From Porogramme epimiltina (lineage: Eukaryota > Basidiomycota > Agaricomycetes > Polyporales > Polyporaceae): a stretch of DNA of 41,981 nucleotides. The notes beneath the pieces are model-generated. The model was given only the letters and a program-made list of their open reading frames with translations. It was not told the origin of the DNA and did no database searches. Of this stretch, positions 33,101-41,981 are shown in pieces. The stretch spans positions 1-41,981 of the forward strand of contig FTLJ01000169.1 in assembly GCA_900155495.1 (NCBI GenBank), written 5' to 3'. The stretch's first letter is position 1, and every line of letters starts with the position of its first letter. The position numbers were made by a program, and so were the translations under genes.

Positions 33101-36100
33101 GGGCCCGCGAGCAGACGCGCCTCCGCCCGCCACGAACCTTCTCTGCATCTCCATCGCGGCTCGCCGACGTCCCCGCCCCGCCCCGCCGCCCGCGCGCCCC
33201 TGTGCAATGCATCTCTCCCGGACGAGGAGCGTACCTCGGGCCCCGTCCCGTCCCCTCGTTCCCCCCTGCATTGCGCGAACCAGGCTGCTGCGCACGGGAA
33301 CGCGCCCCCCATCACCATTTGCGGGCTCCCGTGACACGCGCGCGACGCCGCGCAGGCACGCAGCGGAACGAGGGGGATCCTCGCGCACTTGCCCACGCCG
33401 CGCCGCAGGGCGATGTGTGTACTGGTCCGCTAGCTCCCACCGCACTCGCGACGCGCCCCCCGCGCTCCGCTACAGCCCGTTGCGCTCGAGCCTCGAGGCC
33501 CCCCGCGCGCGCATGTGGGCCCACAGCCTCGAAAGAGCCCACAGCGGTACACACACGCGCGGGCCGCCGTGTCCACGCTCGTCCGCTCGCTCGCCCGCGC
33601 GCGCGGGCTTGCCCGCTTGCGACGATGGGCAGAATCCGTATACGCGGCGGGCGAGCATCCCTCCATTCAGGACCCAAGATGGCGCACGCACGCCCGCGGC
33701 GGTTCCATTCTGATTCGTTGCCGTGATGCAGCCCAAAGGGCGACTGCAGCAACGTTAACGAAGGGGGGATGGCGCCCGCGTAAATTGCGCGGGCGCGCCC
33801 TGCCTGTGTACATACCTGCACACACGCGCTTCCTTACTGAACGCCAGTGGTCGCTCACGGCGCTCGCACGAACAAGGAAGGAAAGAAGCGCGGGGGCGGG
33901 TGGGCTGAACCGTTGTCGCCATGCTGGGCAGGAGGCTGCCCCCCAGGGCCCCCCACCCTCCCCGCAAGCGGCCCCCCGCCGTCGTTGGCGAGGCGGGCGT
34001 GCGAAGCTGTGCGGGCAAAGCACCCGAAATCAATGGCACTCTATCATCACGGGCGTGATGCGCGACCCCGCGCGCTCCCTCTCGCCTCCCAGCAGCGGTG
34101 GCTTCCCCTCCTCGACTCGGTCAGAGTCCCTTGCGTTGTTTTTTAGGTTCCGCGACGCGCGAGGGATCGCGGCCCCGCGAACGAGCCAGCGGGCGCGCCC
34201 CCTTCGCCCTCGCGTACGTAATCGGCGCGCCCAAGGCCCCCCCATTCACGACGGCTAGCGGACGGCGCATCAGCGATAGTGAGCCCCCCTTGCGCTTGCC
34301 CGACTCGAAAACAAAGGAATTCGGAGTCGGGGGTGCGCGCGCGCTGGGATCCGGAGGAGGCGAGTCTCGAGGCGAGCAGTCGCCAGGCACGCCGCGCTCG
34401 GCTCTCACGCAAGCGCCCGGCGGCGGCGGGTCGAGTCGACGATCCCGGCTTCCCGGAAAGGACACCCGCGTACTCGCTCTCCGAGGGGGGGGAGGGGCGA
34501 CCGAACACGCCCGCTGCGGCGCGCGCGCCGAGGACGCAGGGCGTATCACGCCGCGCTGTGCGCGGGACGCAGCTCGCCTGCGACGAGGGCGGCGTGCGGG
34601 CTCAGCATCGTCGAAGCGCGGCGCGCGGGGCACACAGGCGAGAGAGAGAGAGGGGGGGGGTTAGAGCCCGCGCGGGCACACGCCGCTGCGGCGTGCGCCC
34701 CGCGGTCCCCGACTGCTAGTTCCCAACTCTCAACAAGCACGCGAACCGCAACGTATGTCATGGGATTGTCACCGCCCAGAAGGACGAGCTAACGTCCCGC
34801 GGGCCTGCGCAGCAAGGGCGCGGTCGCACAGTCGCACAATCGCACTCGGAGGCGCAGCATGCAGGGGGGTGGAGGGAGGGGGCGCGCGAATACCGTACAT
34901 TGGGATCATACATTATCGGAGAATAGAGAGATCACCGAAGGTCGACGGGCGTGCGGCGCGGGCCTCGTCTGGAGGAGACTCGAGACTGGCGCACGCGCAT
35001 CCCGCTGACGGCTGGCTGACGGTGGTGACACGGGCGATCAGCAGAGCGCGCCCGTTCGGGGAGGCGCGCTCACGCTGTCTCTCCGGGCCAGCTGGGAGCG
35101 AACATCGAAAAGGGGCGGGCGTGGGACGCGGCGAGAAATATTCAAAGCGCGCTTCCTCGGCTGATGGGCGAAGGGTGAACTCTCGCAGAGGCGCGGATGG
35201 TTGGGATTGAGTTGAGTTGCATTTGCGTGTAGGGTTGGGTTTGGTGGGGCTGTTTGGGTTGAGGAGGGGGAGGAAGCGGATGGGAGGGGGCAGGAGGCGT
35301 GCCAGACGGACAGGTGTCGAGAAGTCGAAGCGTTCGGAAGTCGATCTGGTCGCGCGTCGCGACGTGTGCGCACAGCCCGGGCACCCGAGCCCCCGGCTGC
35401 GTCTGTGTCTGCCGCACCTCGCTGGGGCCGTCAAGGACGGGAAGCATTCGAGCAGCGGGGTGGGCGGCGCAAGCGCGCGGTGCCAGCGCCCACAGCGACG
35501 TTGTTGCGGCAGGTGATGCGCCGTGCGGCCGACAAGTGCATCCACATCCCTCGACGGGGAGCCGTGTGTAGGCACCGGGAGCCCCGGACGGGCGAGCGGG
35601 GACAGCGGCGCGGGGCAGATGGAGAGGTGGGTCTGTGGCATCTAGATGATCGTCCAGGGATTGCACAGCGCCGGTGCAGGATCGACATGCGGCGGTGCGG
35701 GCGGGCGTCGACGTCGACGTCCAAGTGGCAAACAGCGTCGAGACGTGCATCGGCCGGGAGACGGCGGCTGGGGCGGCGGCCCGCGAGCGAGGGCGTCGGA
35801 CGGGTGGGGGTGTGGTCGGGGGGAATGGGGCGCATCTGGCATTCGGGTGCGAGCCCTGCTTCCATCTTCCATCTCGAGCCGGAGCTGTGTCGCCCGCGAT
35901 GGTCCTCGTCTCGTCGTCCGAGGCGGGCACGACAGCCACCGCGGGCGGGCTTACTGAAAGCTGCAGCGTCGCGGAGGGGCTTCGGGCCGTGTGCGTGGGG
36001 GCAGCGGCGGGCTGATACAGTTCATGGCGTGCGCGGGGCTCGAAAAACGCTCGACGCGAGCCGTGGTTGGGGCAGCGGACGAGGGCGTGCGCCGCACGGG

Positions 36101-37730
36101 CGGGGCGAGCCCGCGCAGTCCATCGGGCCGTGGAGCCCTCCGAGGGGCCACCGAGCGAGCGTGGAGGGCGGCGAAGGCGCGCTCGGGCCAGCATGCATGG
36201 AAGGTGGACGCGTTGCTGGGCGGGATCCTCCACGGCCCGCGGGGGCCCCGTCGGCGTCGGCGTCGGTCTCGGATTCGGTTTCGGGCGCGGCGTCGGGGCC
36301 ACCACTGCACCTCGATATGGGCACGCAGGCCCTCGCGCCGCGCGGGGCTCGCGCACGGCGGAGAGAGCGAGCAGGGGCGGATCGTGCGCCGATGCCATCT
36401 GCGCGCCGCAGTGCCTGGGCCTCCGTCGCGAGCCGAGCTAGAGCTGGGACTGCACTCGAGCCCCCCTCCGAGCCCCTCCACCGAACAAGAGCCGGGCCCG
36501 GCGCACAAACCGTCCACCTGCCCCTTTGCATCCGCGGCTCCCCAGCCCGCTCAACGCGGCCGCGGCGGGGGCAGGCGCCCGCTCCTGCCGCGTCGACTCG
36601 GGGCCGGGGAGACAATGCGTTCTCGTCCGAGACGAAACGAATCGAAACGCGGGCCCTGTTGGCGGATGTCGCACCGGGGAGGCCCATGGAATGAATGGCA
36701 ACGCGCACTAGCACGCAGGTCGTGGCAATCCCGGGGGACCCGCAACTGATCAAAGAGCGGCGGCGTGGATGCGACGAGGATCGTTGTTGGCTGATTGGAC
36801 CCGCCAAGTCTCCCATTATAATTCCGTCGGCGCGCGCCCGCCCGCTGTAAGTGGGCTGCAGGCCAGGAGCGGGACGAGGGCCAGGGCGGCCGCTGGCGCT
36901 GGGAGCGGTCGGAGCAGCCGGAGAGCGAAGGCCTCGTAGATGTAGTAATCAGCCCGGCGCTAGCAATATGCCCATTCCCGGGCTTAATGCATCCTCGGGC
37001 GTAGTGCGAGTCGACCCGGAGTGCATCCATCCTCCGCTTGCAGCCTCCCTCGCCCACACACCCATCGTGCGGGGGGCAGTGGGCGGGCATCCCGGGTGTG
37101 GCGGGGCGCACGAGGCGGGGAGGGGGCGGGGCGGGGCGACGTCGGACGGGGCCGACGGGTGCGTCCCAAGCCGGGGCGCGGCCGGGGTGACAGGAGAGGC
37201 GCCGGGTCGGAGTGAGGCGCGGAGGGCGGCGGGGGGACTGCTGGAAATGGAAATGGAACGAGGAGCGCCGGGATGTGGGAGGGGAGGGGACGCTGGCGGT
37301 AATTAAGAGGGGAATAAGGTTTGTCGTGGGAATATCTTGGGAAGAGTTGTGGCGTGTTTGGGAGATCGGAGGAGGAAGGTGATTAATTGCAGGTCGGGGG
37401 TTGCACAGCATCCTAGATCGGGGCAGGGGTACCTGGGGCGCGCCGAGGGAGCGGAAGCGGGCGTGATTGGGCTGTTTCGGCGGCGGAAGAGGGAAGGCGA
37501 GATCTGAGGAGGGCAAAGCGGTGACTACTGACGAGCCAAGGATAAATAGGGCCCGCCGCACGCTCCATCGACTTTCGATCTGCAGCCACTGGCCGCCATT
37601 GCGTCGACGTCCTCCGCCCTCTGCCCGATCCACCCCGACAACCTCCTTGCTGGCCTCCGCGCCGCCTCTTCTCTCTTCTCTCGCCTTCCATCCCGCCTCG
37701 GCACCACCCACGCCCCGCCCGCCCTCTTCA
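27188..37730. other. 10.5-kb GC-rich stretch without a convincing gene, 5' of the homeobox gene
   Basis: The first ~350 bp is the 3' region of the Cdc11-type gene. Beyond that, many ORFs overlap on both strands (for example 31828-33726 plus, 32372-33445 minus, 35142-36398 minus, 35366-36694 plus, 36551-37741 minus). Their products are almost pure Arg/Ala/Pro/Gly, change identity with frame, and show no domain or splice pattern, so I treat them as GC-driven. The part from about 31 to 37 kb is extremely GC-rich with CGCG-alternating tracts (such as 32665-32675). G tracts occur near 28632 and 28683-28692, and a GA/G tract near 34637-34660. No rRNA, tRNA or transposon features recognised. The last few hundred bases hold the homeobox promoter. 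Confidence 0.5.
37542..37548 (+). promoter_or_regulatory. TATA element of the TALE homeobox gene
   Basis: ATAAATA stands out in GC-rich DNA 183-189 bp upstream of the ATG at 37731. It is followed by a leader rich in C and T. The spacing leaves a 5'UTR of roughly 150 nt, reasonable for a basidiomycete gene. Confidence 0.5.
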
Positions 37731-39841
37731 ATGATCGACACGCTCCATCAGGTCGTCGCGCCCGCCTTCTCTGTCCCCCTCAACGAATACAACGTCCACC
37801 ACCTCCAGTTTACCCTCAGGTGCGTCTCTGCACCCTGCGCCTCGCGCGCCGCCCCCGCCCGCGCCCCGCTCACGCCCCACCAGCCAGGAGGCCAAAGTCG
37901 CCGAGATAGACTCGCTGCCGCTGGACGCACGTCTCCTGTCAGTCGCGCGCGCTCTCTCTCTCCTGTCGTCCCTCCCGCGTCGCTCTCGCGCGCGCGTCGC
38001 TGACACGCCCTGTCTTCCAGGCCGAATTCCCTCGAGATCGACTACGACTCGCGCCGCATGTCCAGTTCTGCCACTTCTGACAGCAGCCTTCACTCCCGCC
38101 CAGACAAGCGCCCGTCTACCCCAGACACCCAGTCGCCCCTCCCCAAACGCCTCCGCCCAGGCCTTGACTCCCCCTGGTCTGATCCAGGCAACTCGGACTC
38201 GCCCCACTCCGGCCTCCCCGACCCAGCAGACCTCGACCCCTCCCGCGTCCAGCTCCCCTCCATCGCCTCCACCTTCAACGACCGTTACGAGAACCGCCGT
38301 GCCTCTCTCCCCACTCTCTACCCCGACAGCGCCCCTGCCCGCGCCCGCCTCCCCTACCCCGTCCAGCACCGCCAGTCCCACTCGGCCACCGGCCTCACCT
38401 CCTACCAGTTCCCCTCCGACGCGTCCGACAAGCCCTCCCGCCTCGACACCCAGCTCGGCTCCTTCCCCGGCCCCGTGAGCGACCTCTCCGCCATCACCAC
38501 ATCCACCTCCGCCACCGGCTCGTCCTTTGGGGTCTCGCCTCTCTCAGCCGGCTTCTCCGTTAACAGCAGCTCCCCCTCCGGCATCTCTGACCCCGACTCC
38601 TGGGCACCGACCTCTATCACCCGCCCCAGCTCCACGCCCGGCACGACAAAGTACGACGGCCCCGAGTCTATGTTTGGTGGTGTGCAGCGCATAGCAGGAC
38701 ACGACCGCTCTCCCGTCCCTCGCCTCAACGCTCAGCCCGGAAACGGCCTCGCCATCAAGACCGAGAACGACTGGAACTTCCCCAACTCAGCCCCCGAGTT
38801 CTCCATGAGCCCTTCCGCCTCCGCCTCCGGCCTCGCCTCCAACGGCAGCGCCGCCTCGAATCCCTCCATCAGCGTCACGAACTCGCCCAGTCGCTCTCCC
38901 CAGTCCGCGCCCAGCGTGACCAGCCAGAGCACCCTCGTTGACCGCGCCCCGCCTCCCCAGCAGCGCAAGCGCGGCAAGCTCCCCAAGCCCGTCACAGATT
39001 TCCTCAAGGACTGGCTCCACAGGCATAGCGACCATCCCTACCCCTCCGAGGAGGAGAAGAAGCAGCTCTGCCATGCGACGGGTCTGAGCATGTCCCAGGT
39101 CAGCAACTGGATGATCAATGTGCGTATTCCGTTTCATCGCATCCCCGCGCGCGTCGCTCACTCGGCGTCCCATCACAGGCCCGCAGACGTATTCTCGCTC
39201 CCGCGCGGCATAGCACCGCTGGTCCCACCACTACCACGCCCTTTGCGACGCGCTCGGCCGGGGTTGGCATGGGCATGGGTATGCCTGGAATGCCCGGCCT
39301 CGGCCCCCTCGACCCCAGCCGTCGTATGTCCGTCGACTCACTCCAGCTCTACTACCCCATGTCCCTTCAATCTCTCGGCCACGACCCGCACCACCTCTCG
39401 CCCACCAACACGCGGCATATGGTGGGCATGGCCCGCTCGGTCTCTTCGGGACATGCCACCGCGGGTAGCCTCAGCGGAATGGGACACCACGGGCACGGCC
39501 ATAGCCCATATGCGCTCTCCGACGCGTCCTACGGCCGCCTTTCATACAGCGGAAGCAGCGGCGCTCCCGCGCTGCACCCGTCCGCCCACTCGCAGCACCA
39601 CGGGGGCTCTGGCGGGTTCTTTAGCAGCCAGAGCAGCGGCGCCTTCTTGGGGCCCCAGAGCTCGATGTACAGCCCGGGCGGTGGCTACGCGCAGAGCGGG
39701 AGCCACCACGCGCCGCAGGGCGGCAGCCCCGGAGGGCGCGTGCTCACGCCGGGCGCGGACGAGCCAACGAGCTATCGCTTCCCGGAGCACTCTGCGTCGC
39801 CGGGGCCGCAGTCGGGGTCGGGGTACGCAACGCCGCAATGA
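37731..39841 (+). CDS. TALE-class (KN) homeodomain transcription factor
   Basis: Exons 37731-37819, 37884-37937, 38021-39119 and 39179-39841 total 1,905 nt, or 634 aa plus stop. The homeodomain spans about residues 360-422: KRGKLPKPVTDFLKDWLHRH, then the three-residue loop extension with the class-defining PYP (HPYPSEEEKK), then helix 3, LSMSQVSNWMIN|ARRRI. The third intron cuts between WMIN and ARRR inside the recognition helix. TALE proteins bind DNA, often as heterodimers. Basidiomycete members include developmental regulators such as the Hom series and the HD1 mating-type proteins. No HD2 partner gene lies alongside, so this is probably not the mating-type locus. The N-terminal ~350 residues are Ser/Pro-rich with KRPSTPDTQSPLPKRLRPG at about 75-93, a candidate bipartite nuclear signal. 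The C-terminus is Gly/Ser/His/Met-rich. Start: first ATG after a TATA element; the second exon depends on choosing the CACCAG acceptor at 37883, which keeps frame (SQEAKVAEIDSLP). Confidence 0.9.
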
Positions 39842-41702
39842 GCGCGGTCGTTGTCGTGCGCGCGGCAGGCCAGCAGTCGGCGGGGACGACGGGGGCGGGC
39901 GCGCGTCGAGGGCTAAATGGACCGGTCTGATTGGACAGATAGCATCAAAGTAGCGTATGATTAGCCGCTAATTCGCCTCGCGCACCCCCGGCGCTTCTCC
40001 AGCGCTCGTCCCTTTCCCACCTCCATCTCTCTCCGAGATCCCTCCTCGTCTCTCCTCCCCCTCACATCTCCCCACCCCCGCGCGCTGCCCCGACATCCGT
40101 CGCGGGTCCGCGCTCACCACTCACGCCGGCACAGGCCCGGGTCGTTTGTACAGCGTCATCGTCGCGCACTGTGTTGCGCCTTCTTGGTCCGTACGTCCTG
40201 CATGTGCTTTTTCCTCTTTCCTCCGAATGTGTTACTATCCGCGCTGTACGCTGTCCCCGCTGTGGCTCTACTCCTCATGCAAGATACCCCTACCCCCCAT
40301 CCCATCCCACCCCCACCCCTCGCATGTGTTCATTCCCCCGCTGTGACGCTGTCCCACCTCCCTCCTACGCCCCTCTTCGCCGGCAGGGTCCACGCGCACC
40401 ACACGGTCTCCTCGCATTCCCCCACACTCACGCGCTGCTCATGAGATCTGTCCGTCCGTCTGTATGTATACGTCCGCCGCTCTCGCGCTCCTTGCACATT
40501 GTCGCCCTGCCGCCTCGTATCCCTACTATCCTATCGCTTACCTTACATGTATACATATGTAGTAGTCCCCGCCCGGTTTTTTATTAGCTCGCTCGCGCTC
40601 TTAGAGGGAAAGGAATTATCATCAATCTCCTGGATCGCATTTACGTGCCCTTGTGTGCCTCGCCTGGATCCCCGCTGATGCGCCCTCGTCCTCAAAGTAC
40701 TAGTACCGCTACTACCTCTACAAGCAAGTACCCGCCCGCCATCTCAGCGAGACGAGGCCCAGGAGATATGACCGGACGCAGCCTTCTCCGCCCTCTGCAC
40801 AAGCCCATTGCGCGCATCTATCCGCCCACGCCCGTAGCTATCCCTCGCGGGGCTCTTCCCAGTTCCCACTCTCATCTCGGCCGCGCCCACGCCCATGCGT
40901 CCACGCGCGCGAGGGCCCTAGCCGGGTGCAATTAGGAGCTATTCAGCTTCCCTACGTTCCACGGTGTGGATGGTAGATGCGAACAGCCTACAGGAGGGCA
41001 ACACATTAAAATATGTGAAGATTAAGGCCTGCACGGATCCGCCACCACCGAGGACGCACGCACGCGCCACGGTGATGTGTGTGTGATGATGATGCGCTCG
41101 TGCATGCATGACGGCGACGGGGGCTCGCCGCGTCGACGCCATATCACGCCTGGCTATCTTTGTCGCGGGCCCGCCCGGGGGTGCGTCCGAGAGCTAGGGT
41201 TCGTGCCAAGGCTCCAGCTTGGGTGCGAGGCGCGAGGCGCGAGAGCTTGCCCGTGGAAGCGTCCCCGCAGACCCGCAGAACCTGGGCCTCGTCCCATGCG
41301 CACACGCGGTAGGCTCAAGCTCGACGACCGACGCCTCCCAGCGGGGGCTGCAGGTGATCGCCCGCAGGCGGCCCAAGGGCGAGGGCACGCCGTAAGCCTG
41401 GTGCAGCGGACGGCCTGCGATACCGCGCGCGGGCACCCCCCCCCCACTACGTAACGTCCCAACGGTTTTGCCCCCCCGCCTTCCTTCACTCGCCGCCCTC
41501 CGCGTCGTTCCGCCGCGGTCCGCTGAGCACGCTCGGACGTTCTCCACCGCACACCCTCCGATTCCGACTCAATCCCCAGGGCCCCCACGCGCCCACCCAG
41601 GCCCTGCGGGCGCCCACCGCGCTCGCTTGTGTGCGCACGAGCCCCTGCAGCCGCCTCGAAGAGCAAGCACTGCAGCAGTCCTCTCGAGTCTCAACTCCCC
41701 GC

Positions 41703-41740
41703 GCCCCGCTTTCCGCTCCCCGTGCCCCGCTTTCCGCTCC
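41703..41740. repeat. Two-copy direct repeat, 21-bp period
   Basis: GCCCCGCTTTCCGCTCC appears twice with four intervening bases. It is a short tandem duplication in noncoding GC-rich DNA. Confidence 0.6.
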
Positions 41741-41922
41741 GCCGCCCCGCGTGGCGATTCAATTATCGCTGCGAGCCTCGACGTGCCGTCCGCGGCATCC
41801 CCCCCTCGCTCCCCCTTCCTGCCCCCCCAGCGGGCCCAGGCGTCGAGACTCGAAGGCCCCCCCCTCGGGCGGCAGCGTGCGCACCCCGAGGGCCCGCTCC
41901 AGGCCCTCGAGGAGGAGGACGG

Positions 41923-41981
41923 GCCCCCCCCCCACCCACCCCCCCCCCCCCCCCCCGCGGCGCCCCCGCCCGCCCCCCCCC
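41923..41981. repeat. Poly-C low-complexity tract at the window end
   Basis: The last 59 bases are nearly all C, interrupted by short A/G insertions. They do not resemble the TTAGGG-type telomere repeats of basidiomycetes. They may be a genuine low-complexity tract or an assembly-edge artefact. Confidence 0.7.

Larger units (their letters stand above)
39842..41981. other. GC-rich 3' flank of the homeobox gene with no convincing gene
   Basis: Sequence after the homeobox stop is pyrimidine-rich up to about 40600, presumably containing the 3'UTR and terminator. ORFs of up to 170 codons (41154-41666 minus) are Arg/Gly-rich with no domain. A 17-bp tandem motif (GCCCCGCTTTCCGCTCC) occurs at 41703-41719 and 41724-41740. 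From about 41800 the sequence grades into C homopolymers. Confidence 0.5.

Noticed and set aside
31828..33726. 632-codon plus-strand ORF
   Set aside because: The product is almost entirely Arg, Pro, Ala and Ser with no domain, and a 357-codon ORF is open on the opposite strand over the same bases. Long stop-free frames are expected at this GC content.
35142..37741. Several 350-440-codon ORFs on both strands upstream of the homeobox gene
   Set aside because: They overlap each other extensively, are Arg/Ala/Pro/Gly-biased, and some run antisense through the homeobox promoter and TATA element.
37731..39841. Homeobox gene as part of the HD mating-type locus
   Set aside because: The mating locus usually has divergent HD1 and HD2 genes, often near mip1. 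Only one homeodomain gene is present, with a TALE loop, and no partner or mip1 is visible within the window.
40146..40587. Plus-strand ORFs after the homeobox gene
   Set aside because: The frames come from pyrimidine-rich 3' flanking sequence, are Pro/Ser/His-biased and overlap in three frames.

Overview
The window looks like nuclear DNA from a filamentous basidiomycete (Agaricomycetes-like). The genes contain many short introns of about 48-70 nt with GTRNGY donors, CTRAY-type branch points and CAG/TAG acceptors. The recognisable products are typical of that group: a Sec14-type lipid-transfer protein, an Scc2/NIPBL/Mis4-family cohesin loader (the family of Coprinopsis Rad9), an Agaricomycete-style F-box protein, a Cdc11/Nud1-type septation/mitotic-exit scaffold and a TALE homeodomain protein. 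I recognised all of these by motif and layout; no database search was run. I see no bacterial operon features, CRISPR array, rRNA, convincing tRNA, or intact transposon.

Layout. 293-1712 (+): five-exon Sec14/CRAL-TRIO gene. 1931-9148 (-): 22-exon Scc2-family gene, convergent with the first. The exons I assign sum to exactly 2,033 codons with every junction in frame. 9149-9898: divergent promoter region. About 9899-10154 (+): weak candidate for a small membrane-protein gene. 10155-13491: no convincing gene, but four copies of GACGCGTCG. 13492-15327 (+): single-exon F-box gene. 15985-17142 (-): unrecognised protein, with a 5'UTR intron and a TATA-like element upstream. 17280-20998: no convincing gene. 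20999-27187 (+): 11-exon Cdc11/Nud1-type gene, 1,586 codons including the stop, with one intron of 574 nt. 27188-37730: 10.5 kb without a convincing gene, becoming extremely GC-rich. 37731-39841 (+): four-exon TALE homeobox gene. 39842-41981: GC-rich trailing sequence that ends in long C tracts.

How the genes relate. There is no cluster logic as in a biosynthetic locus. The two largest genes are both mitotic: Scc2 loads cohesin, and Cdc11/Nud1 organises septation/mitotic-exit signalling at the spindle pole. The homeobox gene and F-box gene are regulatory. Nothing in the sequence shows the genes acting as one system, and I did not find a clearly novel multi-gene system. The most unusual points are the long gene-free GC-rich stretch 5' of the homeobox gene, the 574-nt intron in the Cdc11-type gene, a GC-AG intron in the Sec14-type gene, the possible small membrane protein beside SCC2, and the cluster of GACGCGTCG palindromes.
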